This document shows positions 44,521-52,925 of a stretch of 64,000 nucleotides of DNA, piece after piece. Within the stretch, counting starts at the first letter, position 1. Every line of letters begins with the position of its first letter. The stretch covers positions 44,315-108,314 of the forward strand of contig CAZOHM010000004.1 of NCBI GenBank assembly GCA_964579795.1, given 5' to 3'. Made by a program: the position numbers and the translations under genes. The DNA comes from JAEYFP01 sp964579795 (GTDB taxonomy: Bacteria; Bacillota; Clostridia; Lachnospirales; Lachnospiraceae). The notes beneath the pieces are model-generated. The model was given only the letters and a program-made list of their open reading frames with translations, ran no database searches and had not been told where the DNA came from.

Positions 44521-46360
44521 TTTCTTTGACAAATCTTGATATTCCTCTATTGCATCTATTATCATCAACTGCACATAAATACAATTTCTTTTTTGCTCTT
44601 GTCATTGCTACATACATAAGTCTCCGCTCTTCTTCTATAGACGCTTCCGTTATTGCCTTTTTATGTGGTAGCATTCCCTCCTGCAATCCCACTAAATATA
44701 CAGTGTCATATTCCAAACCCTTTGAGCCATGGATTGTCTGAAGAATAAGCTCTGAATCCATTGACATCTTATTTTTTTGCTTAATCTCCCGCAAATCATC
44801 CACATAAGAAAGTAGTGCTGTAATCGATTCGAACGCTTTACTCCTGCTTAGTATTTCGTCTGCCTGTTCTGCTGCAAGTTCTCTGTTGCCTCCTCTTTTC
44901 ATTATCTTTTGTCTCATGTATTTCTCATAACCAATTCCTTTTAAAATATAGTTAACAGCAGCAAATGGCTCAAGTTTTGCAATTTTTTCACAATCAAGCT
45001 TCATTTTTGTTATCATATTCTTGTATTCAGGTTCTTCTTCATAATAAAGCAGCATTTTTTGAAATCCAGGCTTCTCTGTTAAGCATTCTCTGGAAAGTCC
45101 GCGTAAAGGTTTGTTTAACACCCTGCAAAACTCTGCTCTATCCTGCACACCAATTGAAATTTTCAAATATGCCAGAATATCCACTACCCATTCCTCTTCA
45201 TAGAACTCCTTTGCAGGCTCAAGTTTTGTGTATAAGATTCCGGACATCCGAAGTTTTTCCTCGAGTAAACCGGAATAGCCTCCCATTCGGTACAGCACTG
45301 CCGTTCTTTCACGCAGAATTGCAGATTTGCTTCTGTCCTTTAGCATTTTTACTACAAAGTCTGCCTCTGTTTCTCTGTCAGCAAAACATCTCGCTTCTAC
45401 CGCCCCTGCTGATGATTCTATATTAATCGCTGTTTGTCTTTTTATATGCAAGCTATTCTTATTAATTATTTGTTTGAGTCGGTTTTTATTATGTCCTATC
45501 AACGATGATGCAGCTCTTACAATTTCTTCACTGCATCTGTAATTCTGAGATAAAATTACATGTCTACATGATGGTGTTTCCTCAAGAAACCGTCTAAGCA
45601 CATCCACATATGCACCACGAAATCCATAGATTGACTGATCTTCATCACCAACTGCAAACAGATTACACTGTTCACCTGCCAAAAGACGAACAATCTCATA
45701 TTGTGCACGATTACTGTCCTGAAATTCATCAACAAGTATGTATTGATATCGTTGTCTCCATTCCAATAAATACTTTGGATTCTCATTCAATAATGCAAGA
45801 CAATTTTCAATAATATCATCATAATCAATTAATTTGTCTCTCTTGCATAATCTGGAATATTCCATATATAACTTTTGAAATTCATCTGAATCCTTCCATT
45901 CCATGTCAGACAATGAGATGTCAAATCCAGTCTGCATATTTTTAAACCTGCTGATTTTTGCAAGAATATTTTGACACCAAAAATCATCCTCACCCGCCTG
46001 CATCAGTTTAAGACGTCTGGCTGCTGATTTCACATATTCTTTTTGAAGAGTTCGGGAAATAATCGTTTGATTTAAATCGTACTGTTTTAAAATATGAAAA
46101 AAAACTGCATGAAATGTACCAAAATTGACAGAACTTGATAAGCTCTTGTTGAATTGTATGAAGCGCTGCTGCATTTCCTTAGCAGCTTTCTTTGAGAAAG
46201 TAATTACCAGTATCTTATCTGGCACTATCCCATTATCTGTCAAATACCGAATCCGTTCTATTAGAACGGTTGTCTTGCCGGACCCTGGTCCGGCAAGAAC
46301 AAGCATTGGTCCGCTCAAATGGTGTACCGCTTTTAATTGTTCTCTGTTCAGTTGAATCAT
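44498..46360 (-). CDS. UvrD/PcrA-type superfamily 1 DNA helicase
   Basis: A 3'-5' ATP-dependent DNA helicase of the UvrD/Rep family. All motifs are readable: Walker A AGPGSGKTTVLIERI at residues 23-37, motif II VDEFQDSN, AVGDEDQSIYGFRGA, and the C-terminal TIHGSKGLEYDTVYLVGLQEG and ERRLMYVAMTRAKKKLYL. At 620 residues it is shorter than PcrA (about 730), lacking the usual C-terminal extension, so it is probably a second, accessory member. The ribosome site is weak. The 6-base gap to gltX suggests the two are transcribed together. Confidence 0.92.
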   Translation of the reverse strand: MIQLNREQLKAVHHLSGPMLVLAGPGSGKTTVLIERIRYLTDNGIVPDKILVITFSKKAAKEMQQRFIQFNKSLSSSVNFGTFHAVFFHILKQYDLNQTIISRTLQKEYVKSAARRLKLMQAGEDDFWCQNILAKISRFKNMQTGFDISLSDMEWKDSDEFQKLYMEYSRLCKRDKLIDYDDIIENCLALLNENPKYLLEWRQRYQYILVDEFQDSNRAQYEIVRLLAGEQCNLFAVGDEDQSIYGFRGAYVDVLRRFLEETPSCRHVILSQNYRCSEEIVRAASSLIGHNKNRLKQIINKNSLHIKRQTAINIESSAGAVEARCFADRETEADFVVKMLKDRSKSAILRERTAVLYRMGGYSGLLEEKLRMSGILYTKLEPAKEFYEEEWVVDILAYLKISIGVQDRAEFCRVLNKPLRGLSRECLTEKPGFQKMLLYYEEEPEYKNMITKMKLDCEKIAKLEPFAAVNYILKGIGYEKYMRQKIMKRGGNRELAAEQADEILSRSKAFESITALLSYVDDLREIKQKNKMSMDSELILQTIHGSKGLEYDTVYLVGLQEGMLPHKKAITEASIEEERRLMYVAMTRAKKKLYLCAVDDNRCNRGISRFVKETGLTLLR

Positions 46361-46366
46361 ATTATT

Positions 46367-47824
46367 CTATATACCCTGCTGTAATCTTCTAATTCCATCT
46401 TTAAGTCTGCTTATGGATTCTTCTTTTCCAAGTATTTCCATTATTTCTGTTGCCCCACCTGGTGTCATTTGCTTGCCTGAAACAGCCGTCCTGACGGGCC
46501 ACATTGCATATCCATTTTTACACCCTTTTTCTTCGACATATTTCGTAAGCAATGTATATAATGCATCATTACTATAATCCTGACATGCTTCAAATATTGG
46601 AAGTAATTCTTCAAGCACCTGTAGTGAAGATTCGGTATTTGTCTTCATTTTTTTATGTGTGTACATACTTATATCATACTCCGGAAGCTTCTCAAAAAAG
46701 TCAATATGTTCTGCAATATCCGGTAGAATTTCTATTCTTGTTTTAACAAGTGATGCAATTTTCTTTAAATCATAATTTTTTGTAACTGTCTCTTTTATAT
46801 ATGGCTCTGCAAGACTATAAAACTTCTCAAAATCCATTGCCTTGAAGTATTCTCCATTCATCCACTTCAGCTTTGTATAGTCAAACACAGCGGGTGATTT
46901 ACTCATATGACTGTAATCAAACTTAGCAATCAGTTCTTTCAAAGACATGATTTCCTGGTTATCCTCCGGACTCCAGCCAAGAAGTGCAACGAAGTTCACT
47001 ATTGCCTCAGTAAGAAACCCTTGATCAAGTAAATCCTCATACGAAGCATGTCCACATCGTTTTGAAAGCTTTTTATGCTCTTCATCAGTAATTAACGGGC
47101 AATGCACATATACAGGAACTTCCCAACCAAATGCCTCGTATAGACGGTTATACTTTGGAGAAGAAGACAAATACTCATTTCCTCTTACTACATGTGTAAT
47201 TCCCATAAGATGATCGTCAATCACATTTGCAAAATTGTATGTTGGATAGCCATCTGATTTTATCAGAATCATATCATCAAGTTCTGCATTATCAACCGTA
47301 ATATCTCCATATATTTCATCATGAAATGTTGTAGTGCCCTCTTGCGGATTATTCTGTCTGATTACATATGGCTTTCCAGCAAGGAGATTTGCTTCAATCT
47401 CTTCCTTTGGCAAGTGTAAACAATGCTTATCATATACACTGATTTCTTTTCCGGCTACAACCTGTGTCAGTCCTTCAAGTCTTTCTTTATCACAAAAACA
47501 GTAATATGCTTTTCCCTCAGCTATCAGTTGCTTTGCATAATCCAGATATATTCCTGATGCCTGCCTCTCGCTTTGTACATATGGACCAACTCCGCCATCC
47601 TTATCAGGACCTTCATCGTGGAGAAGTCCTGTTTTTTCAAGTGTTCTGTAAATAATCTCAACAGCACCCTCAACAAATCGTTCCTGATCAGTATCCTCAA
47701 TACGTAGAAGGAAATCTCCTCCCTCGTGCTTTGCAATCAAAAAAGCATATAATGCAGTTCTTAAATTTCCAACATGCATTCTTCCTGTTGGACTTGGTGC
47801 GAATCTGGTTCTGATCTTACTCAT
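46367..47824 (-). CDS. gltX: Glutamyl-tRNA synthetase
   Basis: Charges tRNA-Glu (and tRNA-Gln when the organism uses the amidotransferase route). HIGH appears as SPTGRMHVGNLRTALY near residue 10 and KMSKS as KKLSKRCGH near 245. The C-terminal helical domain ends in the PVRTAVSGKQMTPGGATEIM segment. I start at MSKIRTRFAPSPTG, which overlaps the hydrogenase stop by 8 bases and has AAGGGG upstream; it yields 485 residues. Helicase, synthetase and hydrogenase thus form one close-packed run. Confidence 0.96.
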   Translation of the reverse strand: MSKIRTRFAPSPTGRMHVGNLRTALYAFLIAKHEGGDFLLRIEDTDQERFVEGAVEIIYRTLEKTGLLHDEGPDKDGGVGPYVQSERQASGIYLDYAKQLIAEGKAYYCFCDKERLEGLTQVVAGKEISVYDKHCLHLPKEEIEANLLAGKPYVIRQNNPQEGTTTFHDEIYGDITVDNAELDDMILIKSDGYPTYNFANVIDDHLMGITHVVRGNEYLSSSPKYNRLYEAFGWEVPVYVHCPLITDEEHKKLSKRCGHASYEDLLDQGFLTEAIVNFVALLGWSPEDNQEIMSLKELIAKFDYSHMSKSPAVFDYTKLKWMNGEYFKAMDFEKFYSLAEPYIKETVTKNYDLKKIASLVKTRIEILPDIAEHIDFFEKLPEYDISMYTHKKMKTNTESSLQVLEELLPIFEACQDYSNDALYTLLTKYVEEKGCKNGYAMWPVRTAVSGKQMTPGGATEIMEILGKEESISRLKDGIRRLQQGI

Positions 47825-49328
47825 CCTTTTCCCCTTCTTTTGTGTTTTCTTCCGGCAATGCTTCTCTTGCCTGCTCCTTAAATTGAAGAACCTCTTTTGT
47901 TGCCTGTGAAATTGGAATATTCGTTCCTGCACCAGCTACACATCCACCCGGACATCCCATTCCCTCAATTAAGCAGCCATCTTTTCTGCCTGCCTTGGCA
48001 AGCATCAGCATTTTCTTACAGTCAGACAATCCCTCTGCATGTTCAATTTTAACTTCTGTACCTGGATAGTACTTGTTGATACATGCTTCAATTGCAGATG
48101 CAACTCCACCGGCTACACCATAACCTCTGCCTGCACTTGTGGCATCTTCTACTTCTTCGTTCTTCAGTGATTCCATATCAATTTCTTTAGCATCAAACAT
48201 TCCAAGCAGTTCTTCAAACGTAATTACAAAATCAACGTCTGATCTGACGGATCTTCTACTGGCTTCCAGTTTTTTTGCAGCACAGGGACCAATAAAAACA
48301 ACATGTGCATTAGGATGCTTATCTTTTATATATCTTGCCGTAGCTACCATTGGTGTCAGCTCGTTTGATATACTCTCTATCGTTTCCGGAAAAAGCTTCT
48401 TTGCCATCATAGACCAAGATGGGCAACAGGATGTTAACAAAAACGGAAGCTTTCCTGTTGCAACCTGTTCTACATAATGTTTTGCTTCTGCCATGGCTCC
48501 CGCATCCGCACCAATTGCAACTTCATACACCTCTTGAAATCCCAGCTGCTTTAAAGCACTCTTCACCTTTTGCGGATTTACATTTGAACCAAACTGTCCA
48601 ACAAATGCGGGTGCAATTTCTGCAATAATTTCCTTTCCTGACTGAATAGCTCGAATAAGCTGAAAAATTTGTGACTTATCTGCTATTGCACCAAACGGAC
48701 AGCTTACCATACACATACCACATGACACACATTTATCAGGATTAATTCGTGCTCTGTTATATTCATCACTTTCAATTGCATTCACTCCGCAGGCATCCAT
48801 GCATGGTCTGACTTTATGTGAAATTGCCTCATATGGACAAACTGACTTACATTTCCCGCAGCGAATACACTTATCATAATCAATATGCGATTTTCCATTT
48901 TCAAAATATATGGCATCCTTTGGGCAGACTTCTTTACACGGTCTTGCTACACATCCCATGCACTCATCACTTATCACATACCGATTTGTTGGACAGGCAT
49001 TACAAGCTGATGGAATCACCTGCATAAGAGGCGGTTCATAGTATTTCTCTGCTATATTGCTTTCTTCCACACCTTGAGAAACATGCACCGGTTGATTCTC
49101 AGGTCGTAAAGACATACCCATTGCCAGTCTGCAATGTTCTCTCGCAACAGCGCGTTCTCTGTAGATATTTTCCCAAAACTCTGGTACATCTGCTTTAACA
49201 ATTTTATAGGGGAGTGCTTCAATGTCATCAATTATATTTGTCGAATTGTATGCAAGATATGCAATTTCTTTAAAAATCTGTCTTCGATATTTCCGAACCT
49301 GCGTATCCAAACCTCTCATATTATTCAT
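47817..49328 (-). CDS. [FeFe] hydrogenase, group-B-like, with N-terminal ferredoxin clusters
   Basis: A monomeric iron hydrogenase that would oxidise or produce hydrogen with ferredoxin as partner. A unique N-terminal region of about 100 residues precedes 4Fe-4S Cys clusters (CNACPTN, CMGCVARPCKEVCP, CIRCGKCKSVCP, CVSCGMCMVSCP, about residues 108-215). The H-cluster domain has LTSCCPSW, FIGPCAAKKLEA and EGMGCPGGCVAGAGTN, giving the four cysteine ligands. The GGGQP of group A is replaced by AGAGTN, which points to group B. The 503-residue length fits. Maturases HydEFG are not in the window. It overlaps gltX by 8 bases. Confidence 0.92.
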   Translation of the reverse strand: MNNMRGLDTQVRKYRRQIFKEIAYLAYNSTNIIDDIEALPYKIVKADVPEFWENIYRERAVAREHCRLAMGMSLRPENQPVHVSQGVEESNIAEKYYEPPLMQVIPSACNACPTNRYVISDECMGCVARPCKEVCPKDAIYFENGKSHIDYDKCIRCGKCKSVCPYEAISHKVRPCMDACGVNAIESDEYNRARINPDKCVSCGMCMVSCPFGAIADKSQIFQLIRAIQSGKEIIAEIAPAFVGQFGSNVNPQKVKSALKQLGFQEVYEVAIGADAGAMAEAKHYVEQVATGKLPFLLTSCCPSWSMMAKKLFPETIESISNELTPMVATARYIKDKHPNAHVVFIGPCAAKKLEASRRSVRSDVDFVITFEELLGMFDAKEIDMESLKNEEVEDATSAGRGYGVAGGVASAIEACINKYYPGTEVKIEHAEGLSDCKKMLMLAKAGRKDGCLIEGMGCPGGCVAGAGTNIPISQATKEVLQFKEQAREALPEENTKEGEKDE

Positions 49329-49465
49329 TTGAATAGCTCGTCTCCTTACTGTTCACATTTGACTTTCAACCTTATTATTACTTTTCCCTATCATTTGTAA
49401 CATAAATTAGTGGTAAAATCAAGCCGTCTGTACAAATACTCCAAATTATAAAGCATTGCAGACTA

Positions 49466-49494
49466 TTGACGTTTCAGAACAAGAATGATATAAA
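49466..49494 (+). promoter_or_regulatory. Sigma-A promoter for prs
   Basis: TTGACG (49466-49471), a 17-base spacer and TATAAA (49489-49494), 80 bases before the prs start. The remaining 140 bases between it and the hydrogenase gene show no clear structure. Confidence 0.55.
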
Positions 49495-49573
49495 TGTAGT
49501 GGACAATTTTTGATTTTATAAACACCTATCCACCAAGCCATAATTGGCTAATAAACCCTAGGAGAATTTATTC

Positions 49574-50761
49574 ATGTCGAATATTGAGCAGTTAGAAGAT
49601 ACTATGCAGGTAGCTCCATTAAAACTAATTGTGCATCCAAGCTGTGCCAAATTAGGGCAACAGGTAAACAATTATCTTGTAAATTTCAGAAAGCAGGTCA
49701 ACAAACGACATCGCAATTCTCCGGCTTTTCATGATTATGAACGTGAAACATATATTACAGATGTTGTATGCCCTCGTTTTGGTTCTGGAGAAGGAAAAGC
49801 CGTCATTAATGAGTCAATTCGCGGCCGTGATGTTTTCATTCTAGCCGATGTATGCAATCACAGTTTGACTTATACTGTAAACGGTTTTGAAAATCATATG
49901 TCACCTGATAATATTTATCAGGATATCAAACGAATTATTGCAGCTATTGCTGGCAAAGCACACCGTATTACAGTAGTTATGCCATTTTTATATGAAAGCA
50001 GACAGCATAAACGTTATGGACGTGAATCTCTTGACTGTGCCCTTGCTCTTGATGAATTAAAACGAATGGGTGTACACAATATTGTTACATTTGATGCTCA
50101 CGATCCAAAGGTACAAAACTCCATTCCATTGTGTGGATTTGATAGTTTCAATCCGCCATACCAGTTTATACGTTCCCTGATTCATTATGAAAAAGATCTG
50201 ATTATTGACAAGGAGCATTTGGTTGTTATCAGTCCTGACGAAGGTGCACTTTCTCGTGCAGTCTACTTTGCAGGTGTACTTGGAGTAGATACTGGTATGT
50301 TCTACAAACGTCGCGATTATTCTCAGGTTATCAATGGAAAAAATCCGATTGTTGCACACGAATTTCTAGGAGACAGCATTGATGGAAAGGATGTCATCAT
50401 TATCGATGATATGATTTCTTCCGGTGGAAGTATGATTGACACTGCAAAGCAGTTAAAGTCCATGAATGCAAAACGTGTTTTTATCTGTTGTACATTTGGT
50501 TTGTTTACTGATGGATTGGCTGCTTTTGATGAAGCATATGAAAATTGCTATTTTGACCGATTGATAACTACAAATCTATGTTATCATTCAAAAGAAATAA
50601 CAGAACGTACTTACTATATCGAAGCAAATATGAGCAAATATCTTGCTTCAATCATTGATTTCTTGAATCATGATGTTGCTCTGTCAAAAGTTCATACACC
50701 TACAGAAAAAATCCAACAAATACTTCAAGAATATAATTCAAGAGAGGAAGAGAGTTATTGA
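49574..50761 (+). CDS. prs: Ribose-phosphate pyrophosphokinase
   Basis: Makes PRPP from ribose 5-phosphate and ATP for purine, pyrimidine, histidine and tryptophan synthesis. The catalytic flexible loop region is seen in VMPFLYESRQHKRYGRES near residue 140, and the PRPP-binding loop is DVIIIDDMISSGGSMIDTAKQL near 275. The length, 395 residues, exceeds the usual 315 and includes about 45 extra N-terminal residues, as in related Clostridia. CTAGGAGAATTTATTC precedes the ATG. The gene stop lies inside a terminator hairpin and overlaps its convergent neighbour by 7 bases. Confidence 0.94.
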   Translation: MSNIEQLEDTMQVAPLKLIVHPSCAKLGQQVNNYLVNFRKQVNKRHRNSPAFHDYERETYITDVVCPRFGSGEGKAVINESIRGRDVFILADVCNHSLTYTVNGFENHMSPDNIYQDIKRIIAAIAGKAHRITVVMPFLYESRQHKRYGRESLDCALALDELKRMGVHNIVTFDAHDPKVQNSIPLCGFDSFNPPYQFIRSLIHYEKDLIIDKEHLVVISPDEGALSRAVYFAGVLGVDTGMFYKRRDYSQVINGKNPIVAHEFLGDSIDGKDVIIIDDMISSGGSMIDTAKQLKSMNAKRVFICCTFGLFTDGLAAFDEAYENCYFDRLITTNLCYHSKEITERTYYIEANMSKYLASIIDFLNHDVALSKVHTPTEKIQQILQEYNSREEESY

Positions 50762-50771
50762 CTCTCTTCCT
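50745..50771. terminator. Terminator holding the stop codons of both convergent genes
   Basis: An 11-bp stem (50745-50755 with 50761-50771), a 5-base loop and a plus-strand TTTTTT run. The prs TGA and the TAA of the opposite gene both fall in or next to the loop. Confidence 0.75.
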
Positions 50772-51240
50772 GTTTTTTAATATACTCTTCCATAATTGCT
50801 GCTGCAATACCTACAAGTTCAACGCATGGACGTTTATGATAATACTCTTCTGTTCGTTCAGACGGAACTGCATTATCTCGTTTTCTGTCAAGTCCTAACA
50901 GTTCACGGCAAATAATAGAATGATTGAATGATTCAAATTGCTTTGCCAGTTCCTGAATTCTCTCATAGTGTTTTCCTTTTGCCTCGGTATCTGTCGATGA
51001 GGTATACCCATATAACACTCCTGCCGTCATAAACATTCCACTTACTGTTCCGCACACCTCTCGCAGGCGTCCCATACCGCCGCCAAAAGACGAACTGATT
51101 GCCAATGCAGTCTCTCTGTCAAGATGATATCGATCAGAAAACGCCAAAAAAACCGACTGACTGCAATTATAGCCTTCACGAAAAAGAGACATTGCCTTTT
51201 GTGCGTATTTACTATTCTTAATATATTCTTCTTTATCCAT
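50755..51240 (-). CDS. C_GCAxxG_C_C family redox-like protein
   Basis: A member of the Cys-rich family named for its spaced cysteines, found in anaerobes and thought to be redox-linked, though no reaction is proven. Spaced cysteines lie in GYNCSQSV, REVCGTVSG, IICRELLG and RPCVELVG. The FGGGMGRLREVCG block is diagnostic. The length is 161 residues. It lies 29 bases past pgeF and convergent to prs. Confidence 0.87.
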   Translation of the reverse strand: MDKEEYIKNSKYAQKAMSLFREGYNCSQSVFLAFSDRYHLDRETALAISSSFGGGMGRLREVCGTVSGMFMTAGVLYGYTSSTDTEAKGKHYERIQELAKQFESFNHSIICRELLGLDRKRDNAVPSERTEEYYHKRPCVELVGIAAAIMEEYIKKQEESQ

Positions 51241-51269
51241 TTTTTTCTCAATTCATAAATATATTTTAT

Positions 51270-52154
51270 TTACTCCTGTATCATTAGAAAAGCTGCAAGA
51301 TTTCCCCTTTTCCCATTAGTTGCCCTGTGTGAAAACAACAGCTTTGGATTACAGCACGTGCAGATGTCTGTAATTGCAAGATGTTCTTTTTTTATTCCTG
51401 CTTCAAGTAAAATCAGTTCATTTGCTTTCCATAAATCCAGCTGAAACTTTCCATTTCCTTTTGCATGTAAAATCTTATCTGCATCTTTCTGGAACTCAGA
51501 CGCAAATGCATCTGCAACATCTTCGCTGACTTCGTAACAGTCAACGCAAATTGACGGACCAATTGCCACGATCATGTCTGAAGGTTCTGACCCATATGCT
51601 TCATGCATCACACTTATTGTCTGTTGTCCAATTCGTCCAACTGTTCCCTTCCAGCCGGAATGAGATAACCCAATCACATGCTGTACAGGATCAATAAAAT
51701 ATAATGGCACACAATCAGCATACATTGTTGTCAGCACTAATCCCGGCACATTTGTCACAAGACCATCTGTTTCAAAAAATGCCTTTGGCCGTACAATTCC
51801 GTTCCCTTTATCTTCTTTAGTTACAATTCTGACATTTGTAGTATGCGTTTGATCTGAAAGCACGATAGCTTCCTTGGAAAACCCTATCGCTTCTGCAATT
51901 CTTTCATAATTTTGTATGACTGCTCTCTGATCGTCTCCCCTGGAGAACCCCAAATTCATACTTTCAAAAACTCCTGAACTCACACCACCAAGTCTTGTGG
52001 AAAATCCATGCATATATCCTTCACATTGATCCAGAAGAGGAAATGATAAATATACAACATCCTGCTTCCTGTGGATCATTATCCGTCCATTCTCGTACTG
52101 TTGATTTGACAGTTCTTTGTTTATCTCAGCATCATTCTTTCTGACAAATTCCAT
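51270..52154 (-). CDS. pgeF: Peptidoglycan editing factor / multicopper-oxidase-like YfiH family protein
   Basis: Members clean L-Ser-containing errors from peptidoglycan stem peptides and have a laccase-like fold with nucleoside-phosphorylase activity in some cases. Conserved stretches include LSDQTHTTNVRIV, MYADCVPLYFIDPVQHVIGLSHSGWKGTV and the GPSICVDCYEVSEDV segment with its metal-binding His and Cys. At 294 residues the length is normal, with a short extra N-terminus. GAGGAGTTTATACA precedes the ATG. Confidence 0.92.
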   Translation of the reverse strand: MEFVRKNDAEINKELSNQQYENGRIMIHRKQDVVYLSFPLLDQCEGYMHGFSTRLGGVSSGVFESMNLGFSRGDDQRAVIQNYERIAEAIGFSKEAIVLSDQTHTTNVRIVTKEDKGNGIVRPKAFFETDGLVTNVPGLVLTTMYADCVPLYFIDPVQHVIGLSHSGWKGTVGRIGQQTISVMHEAYGSEPSDMIVAIGPSICVDCYEVSEDVADAFASEFQKDADKILHAKGNGKFQLDLWKANELILLEAGIKKEHLAITDICTCCNPKLLFSHRATNGKRGNLAAFLMIQE

Positions 52155-52225
52155 TGTATAAACTCCTCACACATGTACTCATTAATTCCATTGTTATCGT
52201 TCATGTCTGCTTTTCTTTCATCTTC

Positions 52226-52585
52226 CTATAAATTGCCCCTATAATAAAATGCATTTTTATACCATACAATCTCTTCACCTAAAATAGATACTATATCAAA
52301 TCTAAACTGTATAGACTCTAATAAATGATGGCTGAATCGGTAATAATCTGCCACCTTACAGATTTTCTGCTGTTTATGATAATTCACAGCCTCTGCAGGA
52401 TTACCCGTCAAAGAGTTTTTTCGATACTTCACTTCAACAAACACATAATCCTTCTGATCAATTGCAATTAGATCAATTTCTCCTTGTCTGCATCTGAAAT
52501 TTCTGTCAACAATCTGCAATCCCTGCTTTTCCAAATATACAGCCGCTAGACTCTCAAATGCAGAGCCAATACATCGTTTGTTCAT
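52226..52585 (-). CDS. YraN family (UPF0102) nuclease-fold protein
   Basis: A small protein with a restriction-endonuclease-like fold, commonly placed next to rnhB. It shows the conserved GSAFESLAAVYLEKQGLQIV start and the catalytic-like pattern DLIAIDQKDYVFVEVKYR (D...ExK). At 119 residues it is full length. AGGAGGAAA precedes the ATG. Its role in DNA processing is inferred from fold. Confidence 0.93.
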   Translation of the reverse strand: MNKRCIGSAFESLAAVYLEKQGLQIVDRNFRCRQGEIDLIAIDQKDYVFVEVKYRKNSLTGNPAEAVNYHKQQKICKVADYYRFSHHLLESIQFRFDIVSILGEEIVWYKNAFYYRGNL

Positions 52586-52607
52586 TTTCCTCCTGTAATC
52601 ACACTGG

Positions 52608-52901
52608 CTACTTTTTTAACTTGCTTTTCAGTTTTTCCATTTCATCTACAAAGACAAGTATTTCTGCTACAACCTCATAAAGCTCCGGTGGGATAAATTC
52701 ACCTATATCCAGCTTTGAAAGTGTATTGGCAAGCTTATCATCGCGATGTACCGGAATATTAGATTCCTCTGCCTTTTCTATTATTCGCTCAGCCACCCGG
52801 CCACGTCCGGTTGCTACAACACGCGGTGCCATATCTGTTGGATCATATTCTAGCGCAATTGCCTGTTTAAGGTTTTTTTTCTTATCATTTTCTTCTGCCA
52901 T
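52608..52901 (-). CDS. Stand-alone FlhB C-terminal-domain protein (YlqH-like)
   Basis: A 97-residue soluble relative of the cytoplasmic domain of FlhB, the switch protein of the flagellar export gate. AIALEYDPTDMAPRVVATGRG matches the segment after the FlhB autocleavage site, but the NPTH motif itself is missing, so no self-cleavage is expected. Similar proteins (YlqH) occur beside rnhB in Bacillus. No other flagellar or export genes are visible. GGAGCGACA precedes the ATG. Confidence 0.9.
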   Translation of the reverse strand: MAEENDKKKNLKQAIALEYDPTDMAPRVVATGRGRVAERIIEKAEESNIPVHRDDKLANTLSKLDIGEFIPPELYEVVAEILVFVDEMEKLKSKLKK

Positions 52902-52925
52902 TGTCGCTCCTCCATGAATTTTCTG

